Source: Gemmatimonadota bacterium
GTDB taxonomy: Bacteria; Gemmatimonadota; Gemmatimonadetes; Longimicrobiales; Gaopeijiaceae
Length of the DNA stretch: 32,615 bases
Reading direction: 5' to 3'
Assembly (NCBI GenBank): GCA_022340865.1
Contig: JAJDNC010000056.1
Location: 1 to 32,615, forward strand
Of this stretch, positions 14,758 to 23,681 are shown piece after piece (position 1 is the stretch's first letter; every line of letters begins with the position of its first letter). Made by a program: the position numbers and the translations under genes. Below the pieces are notes generated by a model. The model was not told the origin of the DNA and did not search any database. It saw nothing but the letters and a program-made list of their open reading frames with translations.

Positions 14758-15174
14758 ATGCTAGCGCCGAAGCGGGTCAAGTACCGCAAGAAGCACAAGG
14801 GCCGGATGAGCGGCAAGGCCACCCGGGGCAACAAGGTGTCCTTCGGGGAATACGGCCTCATGGCCGCCGAGCCGGCGTGGGTGAGCAACCGTCAGATCGA
14901 GGCGGCCCGCGTGGCGATGACGCGCCACATCAAGCGTGGCGGCAAGGTCTGGATCCGCATCTTCCCGGACAAGCCCATCACCCAGAAGCCCGCCGAGACG
15001 CGCATGGGCAAGGGGAAGGGCAACCCGGAGGGATGGGTGGCCGTGGTGAAGCCGGGCCGCATCATGTTCGAGCTGGAGGGCATCGACGAGCAGACCGCCC
15101 GCCGGGCCCTCGACCTGGCGTCGGCCAAGCTCCCCATCAAGTGTCGCTTCGTCGCTCGCGACGAGCAGCTGTAG
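14758..15174 (+). CDS. rplP: 50S ribosomal protein L16
   Basis: L16 (138 residues) organises the A-site region of the 50S subunit. It starts [17 protein letters not shown] and contains [33 protein letters not shown] and the RMGKGKG loop, all typical. ATG 14758 is preceded by gaggaaggg. rpmC begins 12 bases after the stop, with its binding site overlapping the stop codon. Confidence 0.99.
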   Translation: MLAPKRVKYRKKHKGRMSGKATRGNKVSFGEYGLMAAEPAWVSNRQIEAARVAMTRHIKRGGKVWIRIFPDKPITQKPAETRMGKGKGNPEGWVAVVKPGRIMFELEGIDEQTARRALDLASAKLPIKCRFVARDEQL

Positions 15175-15186
15175 GAGGAGGACCGG

Positions 15187-15387
15187 ATGACCGCCGACGA
15201 GATCAGAGACTGGGACGACACGGAGATCCGGGCGCAGCTCGAGACGCTCGTCGAGGAGCAGTTCAGGCTCCGCTTCCAGGCGTCCATGCTGCAGTTGGAG
15301 AACCCGATCCTGCTCCGGAACATCCGGCGGGACATCGCACGTCTCAAGACGATTCTCCGGGAGCGTGAGCTCGCCGGGAACGCGTGA
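15187..15387 (+). CDS. rpmC: 50S ribosomal protein L29
   Basis: L29 (66 residues), a small two-helix protein near the exit tunnel. The sequence has the expected pattern: an early acidic helix with the L..L..E..Q..LRF arrangement, then [22 protein letters not shown] strong ribosome binding site, aggaggagg, begins at the rplP stop (15172-15174). The stop overlaps a possible GTG start of rpsQ. Confidence 0.97.
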   Translation: MTADEIRDWDDTEIRAQLETLVEEQFRLRFQASMLQLENPILLRNIRRDIARLKTILRERELAGNA

Positions 15388-15398
15388 CGGACACGATT

Positions 15399-15761
15399 AT
15401 GACCGAAGAGAACGTTCAGCAGGAAGAGGCCGTCGAGGCCGCCGCGACCGAAAGCGTCGAGACGTCCGCACCCGCCGCCACGGCTGCCGAGACCGGGCAG
15501 ACCGCGAAGAGCAGGGGACGCCGCAAGATGCGGATCGGCGTGGTGGTGGGTGACCGGGGAGACAAGACGGTGACCGTGAAGGTGGAGCGCCGCCTCGCGC
15601 ACCCCCTGTACGGCAAGGGCATGTCGCTGACGAAGAAGGTCCATGCCCACGACGAGAAGAACGAGTACAGGACCGGGGACACGGTACGCATCATGGAGAC
15701 CCGTCCCCTGTCGAAGACGAAGCGGTGGCGCGTCGTGGAGCTGATCGAGCGACCCGAGTAG
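15399..15761 (+). CDS. rpsQ: 30S ribosomal protein S17 with N-terminal extension
   Basis: S17 (about 120 residues from ATG 15399), a primary 16S rRNA-binding protein with an OB fold. The S17 core starts near residue 38 ([22 protein letters not shown]) and is complete to VVELIERPE. The 37 residues before it are acidic and Ala-rich and are not part of the usual protein (E. coli S17 is 84 residues). A GTG at 15384 overlapping the rpmC stop is an alternative start that adds five residues. ATG 15528 would give a core-only start but has a poor binding site, so the extension is probably real. Confidence 0.9.
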   Translation: MTEENVQQEEAVEAAATESVETSAPAATAAETGQTAKSRGRRKMRIGVVVGDRGDKTVTVKVERRLAHPLYGKGMSLTKKVHAHDEKNEYRTGDTVRIMETRPLSKTKRWRVVELIERPE

Positions 15762-15799
15762 GTGCGCGCCGGAACTGACGAGATAGAGAGAACACTGAG

Positions 15800-16168
15800 A
15801 TGATCCAGCAGGAGTCGATCCTCCGGATCGCGGACAACACCGGAGCCAAGACGGCGCTGTGCATTCGCGTCCTCGGCGGCTCGCGCAGGCGCTACGCCGG
15901 CGTGGGCGACGTCATCGTCGCCACGGTGAAGGACGCCATCCCCAACGCCGGGATCAAGAAGGGCGACGTGGTCAAGGCGGTGGTGGTGCGCACGGCGAAG
16001 GAGACCCGCCGAAAGGACGGCACCTACATCCGCTTCGACGACAACGCGGCGGTGATCATCAACCCACAGGGCGAGCCCCGCGGCACCCGCATCTTCGGGC
16101 CCGTGGGACGCGAGCTCCGCGAGAAGAAGTACATGAAGATCGTATCCCTTGCGCCCGAGGTGCTGTGA
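15800..16168 (+). CDS. rplN: 50S ribosomal protein L14
   Basis: L14 (122 residues) forms part of the intersubunit surface and is the docking site of silencing factors such as Rsf[18 protein letters not shown], the [15 protein letters not shown] segment and [20 protein letters not shown] are diagnostic. The 38-base gap before it holds gagatagagag as the likely binding site. Its TGA stop overlaps the rplX ATG by one base. Confidence 0.99.
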   Translation: MIQQESILRIADNTGAKTALCIRVLGGSRRRYAGVGDVIVATVKDAIPNAGIKKGDVVKAVVVRTAKETRRKDGTYIRFDDNAAVIINPQGEPRGTRIFGPVGRELREKKYMKIVSLAPEVL

Positions 16169-16503
16169 TGGCTGTGCGCAAGTTCCACATCATGAAGGGG
16201 GATCAGGTCCGCGTGATCCGGGGCAACTACCGGGACATGGAAGGGAAGGTCCTGGAGGTGCTGCCGTCGAAGGACCGCGTGCGGGTGGAGGGAGTGAACA
16301 CGCGCAAGCGCCACGAGCGCCCCAGCGAGGACAACCCCGAGGGGGGGATCATCTCCTTCGAGGCCCCCATTCATATCTCCAACGTGATGCTCATCGACCC
16401 CGCCACCGACGAGCCGAGTCGGGTGCGGGTGCGCAAAGAGGAGGGCGGCGAGAAGGAGCGGATCTCCGTGAAGAGCGGGAATCCGATCCCCAAGCCGCAG
16501 TAG
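16168..16503 (+). CDS. rplX: 50S ribosomal protein L24
   Basis: L24 (111 residues) is an assembly-initiating protein with a KOW domain. The start ATG overlaps the rplN stop (tgatg) and follows gaggtg. The KOW motif lies at residues 9-35 (KGDQVRVIRGNYRDMEGKVL) and is followed by the NTRKRHERPS loop and APIHISNVMLIDP. The tail is charged, as is usual. rplE follows after 11 bases. Confidence 0.98.
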   Translation: MAVRKFHIMKGDQVRVIRGNYRDMEGKVLEVLPSKDRVRVEGVNTRKRHERPSEDNPEGGIISFEAPIHISNVMLIDPATDEPSRVRVRKEEGGEKERISVKSGNPIPKPQ

Positions 16504-16514
16504 ACGAGACGACC

Positions 16515-17087
16515 ATGGAACCACGGTTGAAGCGGCACTACCAGGACCACGCCAGGCCCAAGCTCGAGGAGCAGTTCGGGTTCACCAACCCGCACCGCAT
16601 TCCCGAGATCAAGAAGGTCGTGGTCAACGTCGGCGTCGGAGACGCCGGCCGCGAACAGAAGATGCTCGAGAGCGTGGTCACCGAGCTCGGGGTCATCACG
16701 GGGCAGAAGCCGGTGGTGAACCGGGCCCGCAAGTCCATCTCCAACTTCTCCCTGCGCGAGGGCATGCCCGTGGGCGTCTCCGTGACGCTGCGCAGGGACA
16801 GGATGTGGTACTTCCTGGATCGCCTCATCGCCACGGCCATCCCGCGCATCCGCGACTTCCGCGGGCTGAGCACGAGGTCCTTCGACGGCCGTGGGAATTT
16901 CACCATGGGCGTCAGGGAGCAGATCATCTTCCCGGAGATCAATTACGACCGCGTCCACAAGATCCATGGGATGGACATCACGGTGGTGACGTCCACGGAC
17001 AAGGACGACGAGGCGTTTGCCCTCCTCCGCGAAATGGGCTTCCCGTTCCGCGGCGAGGTGCCGATCCAGGTCGGCGCCGGGGCGTGA
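16515..17087 (+). CDS. rplE: 50S ribosomal protein L5
   Basis: L5 (190 residues) binds 5S rRNA and contacts the P-site tRNA. Motifs are IKKVVVNVGVGDA, the GQKPVVNRARKSISNFSLR loop and FPEINYDRVHKIHGMDITVV near the end. The ATG at 16515 gives the family length; the longer frame from 16149 overlaps rplX. The residues before the start codon (gacgagacgacc) are only a weak binding site. Confidence 0.98.
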   Translation: MEPRLKRHYQDHARPKLEEQFGFTNPHRIPEIKKVVVNVGVGDAGREQKMLESVVTELGVITGQKPVVNRARKSISNFSLREGMPVGVSVTLRRDRMWYFLDRLIATAIPRIRDFRGLSTRSFDGRGNFTMGVREQIIFPEINYDRVHKIHGMDITVVTSTDKDDEAFALLREMGFPFRGEVPIQVGAGA

Positions 17088-17112
17088 CGGACTACTGAGG
17101 AGAGACTAGAGA

Positions 17113-17298
17113 ATGGCCAGGAAGGCGCTCATCGAGAAGTCCAAGCGCAAGCCGAAGTTCGGCGTCCGCGTGCGCAACCGGTGTCAGCGTTGCGGGCGTC
17201 CGCGCGCATACCTCCGGAAGTTCGGGATCTGCAGGATCTGCTTCCGCGAGATGTCCCTGCGGGGCGAGATCCCCGGTGTCCGCAAGTCGAGCTGGTGA
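17113..17298 (+). CDS. rpsN: 30S ribosomal protein S14, zinc-binding short form
   Basis: S14 (61 residues) of the short zinc type. Four cysteines, in CQRC (24-27) and CRIC (40-43), form the metal site. It is needed for completion of the 30S head. Short zinc S14 is common in Gram-positives and several Gram-negative phyla; the long zinc-free form of E. coli is about 100 residues. ATG 17113 follows gaggagagactagag. Confidence 0.98.
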   Translation: MARKALIEKSKRKPKFGVRVRNRCQRCGRPRAYLRKFGICRICFREMSLRGEIPGVRKSSW

Positions 17299-17314
17299 GA
17301 GGACCGAAGAAGCC

Positions 17315-17707
17315 ATGATGACCGATCCAATCGCGGACATGCTCACGCGGATCCGCAACGCGTGCACGGCAGGGCACAAGTGGGTGGACATGCCGGTCTC
17401 GAACCTCAAGGTCGAGATCGCCAAGCTTCTCACGGAGAGCCATTTCGTCCATGCGCACAAGGTGCTGCAGGACGGGAAGCACGGCCTCCTGCGCGTGTAC
17501 CTGAAGTATCACGAGGGTCAGCCCGTAATCCGGCACCTGGAACGGGTGTCCCGTCCGGGCCGGCGTCAGTATGTGCGCGCCGACGACATCCCGAGGGTCC
17601 GGAACGGTCTGGGGATGGCCATTCTCTCCACGTCGGCCGGCGTGCTCTCCGACCAGGGCGCGCGGGAGCGCGGTGTGGGCGGCGAGCTCATGGCCAAGGT
17701 CTGGTGA
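17315..17707 (+). CDS. rpsH: 30S ribosomal protein S8
   Basis: S8 (130 residues) binds the central domain of 16S rRNA and in E. coli represses the spc operon. The two adjacent ATGs at 17315 and 17318 cannot be told apart; either gives [15 protein letters not shown] at the N-terminus. The C-terminal [20 protein letters not shown] segment is diagnostic. The binding site is probably gagaggaccgaag. Confidence 0.98.
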   Translation: MMTDPIADMLTRIRNACTAGHKWVDMPVSNLKVEIAKLLTESHFVHAHKVLQDGKHGLLRVYLKYHEGQPVIRHLERVSRPGRRQYVRADDIPRVRNGLGMAILSTSAGVLSDQGARERGVGGELMAKVW

Positions 17708-17719
17708 GGCGAACGAACG

Positions 17720-18259
17720 ATGTCGAGAATCGGAAAGCTACCGGTGGAGGTGCCGCAGGGCGTCGAGGTCAGCCTCGCCGCGGGCACCCTCACGGTGAAG
17801 GGTCCCAAGGGCACGCTCTCGCTGCGGCACCACCCCGAGATGAACGTGGTGGTGGACGACGCCGAGGTGCGCGTCGAGCGTCCGTCGGATCAGAAGACCC
17901 ATCGGGCGCTCCACGGCCTGACCCGGGCGCTGGTGGCCAACATGGTCACGGGGGTCACCCAGGGCTTCACCAAGACCCTGGAGATCCAGGGCGTGGGCTA
18001 CAAGGCGGAGCAGCGTGGCCAGACGGTGCTCATCACCGTGGGCTTCTCCCACACCGTCGAGTACACGGCGATGGAGGGGGTGACGGTTGAGTGTCCCAAC
18101 GCCACGACCATCGTGGTCTCCGGTGCCGACAAGCAGAAGGTCGGCCAGACGGCGGCGGAGATCCGCGCCGTGAGACCGCCGGAGCCGTACAAGGGCAAGG
18201 GAATCCGGTACCAGGGTGAGCAGGTCCGGCGCAAGGCCGGCAAGACGGCGGGTGCATGA
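17720..18259 (+). CDS. rplF: 50S ribosomal protein L6
   Basis: L6 (179 residues), two similar alpha-beta domains that bind 23S rRNA near the factor-binding site. SRIGKLPVEVPQGVEV at the start, VTGVTQGFTKTLEIQGVGY in the middle and RPPEPYKGKGIRY near the end are diagnostic. Its last bases overlap the rplR ATG (atga), so the two are probably coupled in translation. Confidence 0.99.
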   Translation: MSRIGKLPVEVPQGVEVSLAAGTLTVKGPKGTLSLRHHPEMNVVVDDAEVRVERPSDQKTHRALHGLTRALVANMVTGVTQGFTKTLEIQGVGYKAEQRGQTVLITVGFSHTVEYTAMEGVTVECPNATTIVVSGADKQKVGQTAAEIRAVRPPEPYKGKGIRYQGEQVRRKAGKTAGA

Positions 18260-18648
18260 TGATGATCAAGCAGAGCAGGATCAGGACCAGCCGCCGGCTG
18301 CAGCGCAAGCGGCGTCACTACCGTGTGCGGGCCAAGATCCGTGGCAGCGCAGAGCGGCCGCGCCTCGTGGTATTCCGCTCGCTGAAGAACATCGAGGGAC
18401 AGCTCGTCGACGATGACGCCGGACGCACGATGCTGGGGTTGTCGACGCTGGCCGAGCAGATGAAGGCCTTCAAGCCCGAGAGCAGCAACCGCCGCGTCGA
18501 GCAGGCGTTCGCTGCCGGCAAGCTGCTGGCCGAGAAGGCGAAGGCCCAGGGGATCTCCTCGGTGGTGTTCGACCGGGGCGGTTACAGGTACCATGGTCGT
18601 GTGAAGGCGTTCGCCGAGGGCGCCCGCAAGGGAGGTCTGGAGTTCTGA
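18256..18648 (+). CDS. rplR: 50S ribosomal protein L18
   Basis: L18 (130 residues or slightly fewer) binds 5S rRNA with L5. Three ATGs in a row (18256, 18259, 18262) could start it; the first overlaps the rplF stop. The conserved [20 protein letters not shown] segment and [20 protein letters not shown] near the end are diagnostic. The stop TGA overlaps the rpsE ATG by one base. Confidence 0.98.
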   Translation: MMMIKQSRIRTSRRLQRKRRHYRVRAKIRGSAERPRLVVFRSLKNIEGQLVDDDAGRTMLGLSTLAEQMKAFKPESSNRRVEQAFAAGKLLAEKAKAQGISSVVFDRGGYRYHGRVKAFAEGARKGGLEF

Positions 18649-19175
18649 TGGCCAAGGATAAGAAGCACGAGCGCCGGGGCAGGGAGCCCAGCGACCTCGT
18701 CGAGAACGTCATCCACATCAACCGCGTGGCCAAGGTTGTGAAGGGCGGGCGCCGGTTCTCGTTCTCCGCCCTGGTCTCCGTGGGTGATCAGAAGGGGAAC
18801 GTGGGCATCGCCCTGGCCAAGGCCAACGAGGTCTCGGAGGCGATCCGCAAGGCCATCGAGCGTGCCAAGCGCTCGATGGTTGCGATCCCCCTCGAGAAGG
18901 GCACGCTTCCCCACGAGATCCTGGGACAGTGGGGTGCCGGCCGCGTGCTGCTCCGGCCCGCCGCTCCGGGCACCGGCGTCATAGCCGGCGGCCCGGTACG
19001 TGCCGTCCTGGAGGCCGCGGGCGTGCGCGACGTGCTCACCAAGAGCCTGGGCACGAACAACCCCATCAACGTGACGCGCGCCACCATGAACGGACTGCGT
19101 CACCTGGTCACGGCGGATCGCGTGGCGCAGGAGCGCGGTATACCGGTGGAAGCGCTGGGGGTGCGTCGTGGCTAG
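18648..19175 (+). CDS. rpsE: 30S ribosomal protein S5
   Basis: S5 (175 residues) acts at the mRNA entry site and in decoding accuracy. The first domain has [20 protein letters not shown] and the second has [20 protein letters not shown]. The start overlaps the rplR stop (tgatg). The stop lies 8 bases inside rpmD. Length and motifs are those of a normal bacterial S5. Confidence 0.99.
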   Translation: MAKDKKHERRGREPSDLVENVIHINRVAKVVKGGRRFSFSALVSVGDQKGNVGIALAKANEVSEAIRKAIERAKRSMVAIPLEKGTLPHEILGQWGAGRVLLRPAAPGTGVIAGGPVRAVLEAAGVRDVLTKSLGTNNPINVTRATMNGLRHLVTADRVAQERGIPVEALGVRRG

Positions 19176-19380
19176 GAAGAAGTCCGCCGGGGAACCCCGG
19201 AAGATCGAGATCCGCCAGGTGCGCAGCGTGAGCGGCCGGCCCGAGCCCCAGCGCAGGACGCTGCGGGCCCTGGGGCTCACGCGGAATCAGACCAGCGTGA
19301 TCCACGACGACACGCCCGCCATCCGCGGGATGATCAAGCAGATCCCGCACCTGATCGCGGTGCGGGAAGTGGAAGAGTAG
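19168..19380 (+). CDS. rpmD: 50S ribosomal protein L30
   Basis: L30 (70 residues) with a GTG start that overlaps the rpsE end. The N-terminus is a few residues longer than in E. coli (59 residues), beginning [20 protein letters not shown]. The family pattern continues with [11 protein letters not shown] and [20 protein letters not shown]. Position between rpsE and rplO is the classic one. Confidence 0.96.
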   Translation: MARKKSAGEPRKIEIRQVRSVSGRPEPQRRTLRALGLTRNQTSVIHDDTPAIRGMIKQIPHLIAVREVEE

Positions 19381-19385
19381 ACATC

Positions 19386-19841
19386 ATGGCTGAGCTTCAC
19401 GATCTGAGCCCCACAGGAGGCTCCCACCGCGACCGCAAGCGCCTGGGGCGTGGCCCCGGCTCCGGCACGGGCAAGACGGCCGGACGCGGCCAGAAGGGCG
19501 CGGGCGCCCGGACGGGGGCCAAGAGCAGGCCGCACTTCGAGGGCGGCCAGATGCCGCTGCACCGGCGCATCCCCAAGCGGGGCTTCACGAACATCCACCG
19601 GGTCGAGTACCAGGTGGTGAACCTGCGTGACCTCGACCGCTTCGACGAGTCCGTGACCGTGGAGTCCCTGCGTCAGGCGGGGCTCATCGGCACGTTGCAG
19701 CAGCCGGTGAAGATCCTCGGAACCGGCGACCTGGCCAAGGCGCTGAAGGTGGAGGCTCACGCCTTCAGCAAGAGCGCGAAGGAGAAGATCGAGGCGGCGG
19801 GGGGCTCGGTGAGCCTCGTCGGCTCGGCAGAAACGGCCTGA
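19386..19841 (+). CDS. rplO: 50S ribosomal protein L15
   Basis: L15 (151 residues), a late assembly protein of the 50S subunit with a long basic N-terminal extension that threads into rRNA. The start [19 protein letters not shown], the [17 protein letters not shown] stretch and the folded C-terminal half are typical. It begins five bases after rpmD and ends two bases before secY. Confidence 0.98.
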   Translation: MAELHDLSPTGGSHRDRKRLGRGPGSGTGKTAGRGQKGAGARTGAKSRPHFEGGQMPLHRRIPKRGFTNIHRVEYQVVNLRDLDRFDESVTVESLRQAGLIGTLQQPVKILGTGDLAKALKVEAHAFSKSAKEKIEAAGGSVSLVGSAETA

Positions 19842-19843
19842 TC

Positions 19844-21160
19844 ATGGCGAACAACCCCGTCACGAACCTGTTCAAGGTCCCGGAGCTCAAGGACAAGATC
19901 CTCTTCACCCTGTACATGCTCCTGATCTACCGGATCGGGGCGCATCTGACGGTCCCGGGGCTCGACGTCGCGGCGCTGAAACAGCAGTTCGGGCAGCTCC
20001 AGGGGACCTTCCTGGGTCTCTACGACATGTTCGTGGGCGGCGGCCTGTCCCGGGCCACCGTCTTCGCCCTGGGCATCATGCCCTATATCTCGGCCAGCAT
20101 CATGTTCCAGCTGCTGGCCGCGGTCTTCCCCACCGTCGAGAAGATGCAGAAGGAGGGGGAGGACGGGCGGATGAAGCTGGAGCAGTGGACCCGGTACACC
20201 ACCGTGGGTCTGTCCGTCGTGCAGGCCTACGGGTACTCGGTCTTCCTCCAGTCGCTCTCGGGCGCGGTGAAGGAGCCCGGGGCGATGTTCGTCTTCACGA
20301 CGGTGCTCACCCTCACCACCGGCGCGGTCTTCGTGATGTGGATCGGTGAGCAGATCACCGACCGGGGCATCGGGAACGGGATGAGCCTCCTGATCTTCTT
20401 CTCGATCATGGACTCCTTCCCGGGAGCCGTGGGCCGAACGTACGACTCGTTCCACACCGGGCAGCTGACGCTCTTCAGCCTGACCATGCTGCTCGTGGTG
20501 CTCGTGGCGGTGAGCGGGGGAGTGGTGGCCATGACCATGGCCGCGCGGAAGATCCCCGTGCAGATCCCACGGAAGGTCGTGGGCCGAGGGCGTATCCGTG
20601 AGGGACAGAAGAGCTTCGTTCCGCTGCGCGTGAACTCGGCGGGCGTGATGCCCATCATCTTCGCCCAGTCGTTCATCGTGGTGCCCGGCACCGCGGCGGC
20701 GTTCTTCCACTGGCCGCTGCTCCAGGAGATGTCCCAGATCTTCGCGCCCCGGACGACACCGTACTACATCACCTATGGGATCCTCATCATCTTCTTCACC
20801 TACTTCTACACGGCGATCATCTTCAACCCGATCGACCTGGCGGAGAACCTGAAGAAGCAGGGTGGGTTCGTTCCCGGGGTGAAGCCGGGCACCCGAACGG
20901 CGGAGTACATCGACCGCGTGCTCACGCGCGTGACCCTCCCTGGTGCGATCTATCTGGCGCTCATCGCGTTGATCCCGTTCTGGATCCTCTCGATCTTCAA
21001 CATCACGACCTTCTACTTCGGGGGCACGAGCCTCCTCATCGTCGTGGGCGTCGGGCTGGACACCGTCCAGCAGGCCCAGCAGCTCCTGCTCCTGCGCCAC
21101 TACGACGGGTTCATGAAGAAGGGTCGCGTGAAGATGCGCGGGCGCCAGCGGTATATGTGA
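19844..21160 (+). CDS. secY: Protein translocase subunit SecY
   Basis: SecY (438 residues), the channel of the general secretion system in the inner membrane, working with SecE, SecG and SecA. Ten hydrophobic segments can be picked out, as expected. Motifs are FALGIMPYISASIMFQLL, ITDRGIGNGMSLLIF, and GGTSLLIVVGVGLDTVQQ near the C-terminus. The basic cytoplasmic loop before IPVQIPRKVVGRG and the tail RVKMRGRQRYM are typical. Start ATG 19844 follows the rplO stop closely and has only a weak binding site, so coupling is likely. Confidence 0.99.
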   Translation: MANNPVTNLFKVPELKDKILFTLYMLLIYRIGAHLTVPGLDVAALKQQFGQLQGTFLGLYDMFVGGGLSRATVFALGIMPYISASIMFQLLAAVFPTVEKMQKEGEDGRMKLEQWTRYTTVGLSVVQAYGYSVFLQSLSGAVKEPGAMFVFTTVLTLTTGAVFVMWIGEQITDRGIGNGMSLLIFFSIMDSFPGAVGRTYDSFHTGQLTLFSLTMLLVVLVAVSGGVVAMTMAARKIPVQIPRKVVGRGRIREGQKSFVPLRVNSAGVMPIIFAQSFIVVPGTAAAFFHWPLLQEMSQIFAPRTTPYYITYGILIIFFTYFYTAIIFNPIDLAENLKKQGGFVPGVKPGTRTAEYIDRVLTRVTLPGAIYLALIALIPFWILSIFNITTFYFGGTSLLIVVGVGLDTVQQAQQLLLLRHYDGFMKKGRVKMRGRQRYM

Positions 21161-21183
21161 CCCGGCGTGGCTACCAGGCCGGG
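21161..21183 (+). other. Hairpin between secY and adk
   Basis: A 6-bp stem cccggc (21161-21166) with gccggg (21178-21183), continued after a G-G mismatch by tgg/cca around the loop cta. It starts directly after the secY stop and ends 17 bases before the adk ATG. There is no T run, so it is more likely a processing or stability element than a full terminator. Confidence 0.4.
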
Positions 21184-21200
21184 CAAACAGGCATAGAGCA

Positions 21201-21845
21201 ATGGTGGTGATATTGTTGGGCCCCCCGGGAGTGGGGAAGGGCACGCAGGCCGCTCGCTTGGCCGACGCGGAGGGATGGGAGCACGTCTCTACGGGCGACC
21301 TCCTCCGGGCCGCCCGCCGGGACGGCACCGACCTCGGCAAGAAGGCGCAGGCGTTCATGGACGCCGGCGAGCTGGTGCCCGATTCGCTCATACTCGACCT
21401 CGTGCGCGATCACCTGAAGGGCGTGGCGCCGGAGGCCGGGATCCTCTTCGACGGGTTCCCCCGCACCACGGCGCAGGCCGAGGGGCTGGGGGGAGTGCTC
21501 GGCCAGGTCCACCGCAGGGTGGACGCCGTGGTGGTCTTCGAGGCCCCGGACGAGACGCTGGTCCAGCGCCTGTCGGGGCGGCGGAGCTGCCCGGACTGCG
21601 GGGCGGTGTACAACGTGCACCAGAACCCGCCGGCCAAGGAGGGCATCTGCGACCGCTGCGGCGGCACGCTGGTGCACCGCGCCGACGACAAGCCGGAGAC
21701 GGTGCGCCACCGCCTGGAGGTCTACCAGGAGCTCACCGCGCCCCTCATCGCCTGGTACGAGAAGGCCCAGGCCAGGTTGGTCCGCGTTCCGGCGGACCGG
21801 CCGGTGGACGACGTCCAGGCCGCCTTCCGCGCGGCGGTCCGGTAG
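21201..21845 (+). CDS. adk: Adenylate kinase
   Basis: Adenylate kinase (214 residues) interconverts ATP, AMP and ADP in the cytoplasm. The P-loop is GPPGVGKGT (7-15), the AMP-site motif STGDLLR follows, and DGFPRTTAQAE is the family signature. The LID domain has four cysteines, Cys130, Cys133, Cys150 and Cys153, so it is the zinc-stabilised form. Adjacent ATG and GTG codons begin the frame; ATG 21201 is chosen. It sits between secY and map, as in many bacteria. Confidence 0.99.
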   Translation: MVVILLGPPGVGKGTQAARLADAEGWEHVSTGDLLRAARRDGTDLGKKAQAFMDAGELVPDSLILDLVRDHLKGVAPEAGILFDGFPRTTAQAEGLGGVLGQVHRRVDAVVVFEAPDETLVQRLSGRRSCPDCGAVYNVHQNPPAKEGICDRCGGTLVHRADDKPETVRHRLEVYQELTAPLIAWYEKAQARLVRVPADRPVDDVQAAFRAAVR

Positions 21846-21862
21846 GCGGGGGCCGGGACGGG

Positions 21863-22663
21863 ATGATCCACCTGCGGAGCTCCGAGGAGATCGACGCCAT
21901 CGCCAGGGGGGGAGCCATCATCGGCGAGCTCCTGGAGGCGGTGCGCCCGGAGGTCCGGCCCGGTGTGAGCACGCTGGAGCTGGATCGCTTCTGCGAGGAC
22001 TTCATCTGCTCGCACGACGGAGCGACACCGGCCTTCAAGGGCCTCTACGGCTTCCCGGGGAGCGTGTGCGTCTCGCTCAACGAGGAGGTCGTGCACGGGA
22101 TTCCCTCCAAGCGCCGTCGCCTCAAGGACGGGGACATCGTGTCCATCGACGTGGGCGTGCGCCTGGACGGGTGGTGCTCCGACTCCGCGTGGACGTACCC
22201 GGTGGGAGAGGTGAGCGGCGAGGCCGAGAAGCTCCTGGAGGTCACGGAGAAGGCGCTCTGGAACGCCCTGGACGCCGCGGTGCCGGGGAACCACGTGGGC
22301 GACATCGGTGCCGCGGTCATGGCCCTGGTGGGAGGGCGGCCCTACGGGATCATCCGGGACCTGGTGGGCCACGGCGTGGGCAGGGAAGTCCACGAGGAGC
22401 CCCAGGTCCCGAACGTGGGGCGCGTCGGACACGGCCCGCTGCTGCGCCCGGGGATGGTCGTGGCCATAGAGCCCATGCTCTCGGCGGGGACGGCGGACAT
22501 CCGGACCCTGGAGGACGGCTGGACGGTCATCACCGCCGACCGGGCGCTCTCGGCCCATTTCGAGCACACGGTGGCGGTGACGGATGCGGGGCCCCGGGTG
22601 CTCACGTCGACGGCCCGTCCGGTGGACGCGTGGACGGGTCCCGGAGGGCCCGGGAACGCTTGA
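21863..22663 (+). CDS. map: Type I methionine aminopeptidase
   Basis: Methionine aminopeptidase (266 residues) removes the first Met from new proteins. The five metal ligands of the pita-bread fold are visible: Asp96, Asp107, His170, Glu203 and Glu234, in DVGVRLDGWCSDSA, GHGVGREVHEEP, AIEPM and FEHTVAVT. The start ATG 21863 follows gggacggg; the longer frame from 21275 overlaps adk. The C-terminus extends about 20 Pro/Gly/Ala-rich residues past the catalytic core. The stop codon overlaps the -35 box of the next promoter. Confidence 0.98.
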   Translation: MIHLRSSEEIDAIARGGAIIGELLEAVRPEVRPGVSTLELDRFCEDFICSHDGATPAFKGLYGFPGSVCVSLNEEVVHGIPSKRRRLKDGDIVSIDVGVRLDGWCSDSAWTYPVGEVSGEAEKLLEVTEKALWNALDAAVPGNHVGDIGAAVMALVGGRPYGIIRDLVGHGVGREVHEEPQVPNVGRVGHGPLLRPGMVVAIEPMLSAGTADIRTLEDGWTVITADRALSAHFEHTVAVTDAGPRVLTSTARPVDAWTGPGGPGNA

Positions 22664-22688
22664 AGGGCCCAAAGAGCCCCGTTATACT
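22660..22688 (+). promoter_or_regulatory. Promoter of the alpha cluster
   Basis: -35 TTGAAG (22660-22665), a 17-base spacer and -10 TATACT (22683-22688). The -35 box overlaps the map stop codon. The start of transcription would be near 22695, giving a leader of about 33 bases before the rpmJ GTG. This lets rpmJ, rpsM, rpsK, rpsD, rpoA and rplQ be made independently of the spc genes. Confidence 0.65.
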
Positions 22689-22727
22689 ACTTAGCTCTAC
22701 CAGAAACGCGACCGTGGAGACAGCACC

Positions 22728-22844
22728 GTGAAGGTCCGAAGCAGCGTCAAGCCGATCTGCGAGCACTGCAAGGTGATCCGCCGCCGCGGGGTGGTGCGCA
22801 TCATCTGCAGCCGCAATCCGAAGCACAAACAGCGTCAGGGGTGA
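22728..22844 (+). CDS. rpmJ: 50S ribosomal protein L36
   Basis: L36 (38 residues), a tiny zinc-ribbon protein of the large subunit. It begins with GTG (22728) after ggag at 22716-22719. The metal ligands are Cys11, Cys14, Cys27 and His33 ([20 protein letters not shown] then NPKHKQRQG). This is the zinc form. In many bacteria infA lies directly upstream; here there is no infA between map and rpmJ. Confidence 0.97.
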   Translation: MKVRSSVKPICEHCKVIRRRGVVRIICSRNPKHKQRQG

Positions 22845-22852
22845 GGTAACCC

Positions 22853-23233
22853 ATGGCACGTATCGCTGGCGTCGATCTCCCGCGCGGCAAGCGCATCGAG
22901 ATCGCTCTGACGTACATCTACGGCATCGGCCGTTCCCGCGCCCAGGAGATCCTGGGCGTGTGCGGCGTCGATCCCGATCGGCGGACGCAGGACCTCTCGG
23001 ACGACGACGTGAACCGTCTTCGGCGCACCATCGAGGGCAACTACAAGGTGGAGGGCGCGCTGCGCACCGAGACGTCCATGAACATCAAGCGGCTCATGGA
23101 CATCGGCTGCTACCGCGGCCTGCGCCACCGCCGCGGGCTCCCGGTGCGGGGCCAGCGCACGCACACGAACGCCCGCACGAAGAAGGGCCCGCGCCGGGCC
23201 ATCGCCGGTAAGAAGAAGGCGACCAAGAAGTAG
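22853..23233 (+). CDS. rpsM: 30S ribosomal protein S13
   Basis: S13 (126 residues) in the 30S head forms a bridge to the large subunit and contacts P-site tRNA. The N-terminal [20 protein letters not shown] and the [20 protein letters not shown] motif are diagnostic; the tail is Lys-rich. ATG 22853 follows gaggt (22843-22847), which overlaps the rpmJ stop, so the two are translated together. Confidence 0.99.
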   Translation: MARIAGVDLPRGKRIEIALTYIYGIGRSRAQEILGVCGVDPDRRTQDLSDDDVNRLRRTIEGNYKVEGALRTETSMNIKRLMDIGCYRGLRHRRGLPVRGQRTHTNARTKKGPRRAIAGKKKATKK

Positions 23234-23264
23234 GTGACACGCATCAGGTTCAGGTAAGGATACC

Positions 23265-23654
23265 GTGGCCAACCCGAAGACCCGTACGAAGCGCTCGAAG
23301 AAAGTCGTCGAGGCCGAGGGCATCGCCCACATCCAGGCGACCTTCAACAACACGCTCATCACCATCACCGACCACGCCGGCAACGCCGTGGTCTGGTCCA
23401 GCGCGGGCAAGGCGGGCTTCAAGGGCTCGAAGAAGTCCACTCCCTTCGCCGCCACCGTCGCCGCCGAGCAGGTGGGTCGGGAGGCCGTCGCGCTGGGGGT
23501 AAAGCGCGTGGACGTGCGGGTTCAGGGCCCCGGCTCGGGCCGGGAGTCCGCCATCCAGGCCCTGGCCACGGCGGGACTCTTCATCAAGTCCATCCAGGAT
23601 GTCACTCCGCTGCCGCACAACGGGTGCCGGCCGCCCAAGAAGCGTCGCGTCTGA
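23265..23654 (+). CDS. rpsK: 30S ribosomal protein S11
   Basis: S11 (129 residues) lies on the 30S platform near the Shine-Dalgarno helix. It uses a GTG start at 23265 after the binding site taagga. The family pattern includes [20 protein letters not shown], the [17 protein letters not shown] segment and the C-terminal [18 protein letters not shown]. Length and spacing are typical. Confidence 0.99.
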   Translation: MANPKTRTKRSKKVVEAEGIAHIQATFNNTLITITDHAGNAVVWSSAGKAGFKGSKKSTPFAATVAAEQVGREAVALGVKRVDVRVQGPGSGRESAIQALATAGLFIKSIQDVTPLPHNGCRPPKKRRV

Positions 23655-23681
23655 GGCACGAACAGAGAACCCCAGGAAGCC

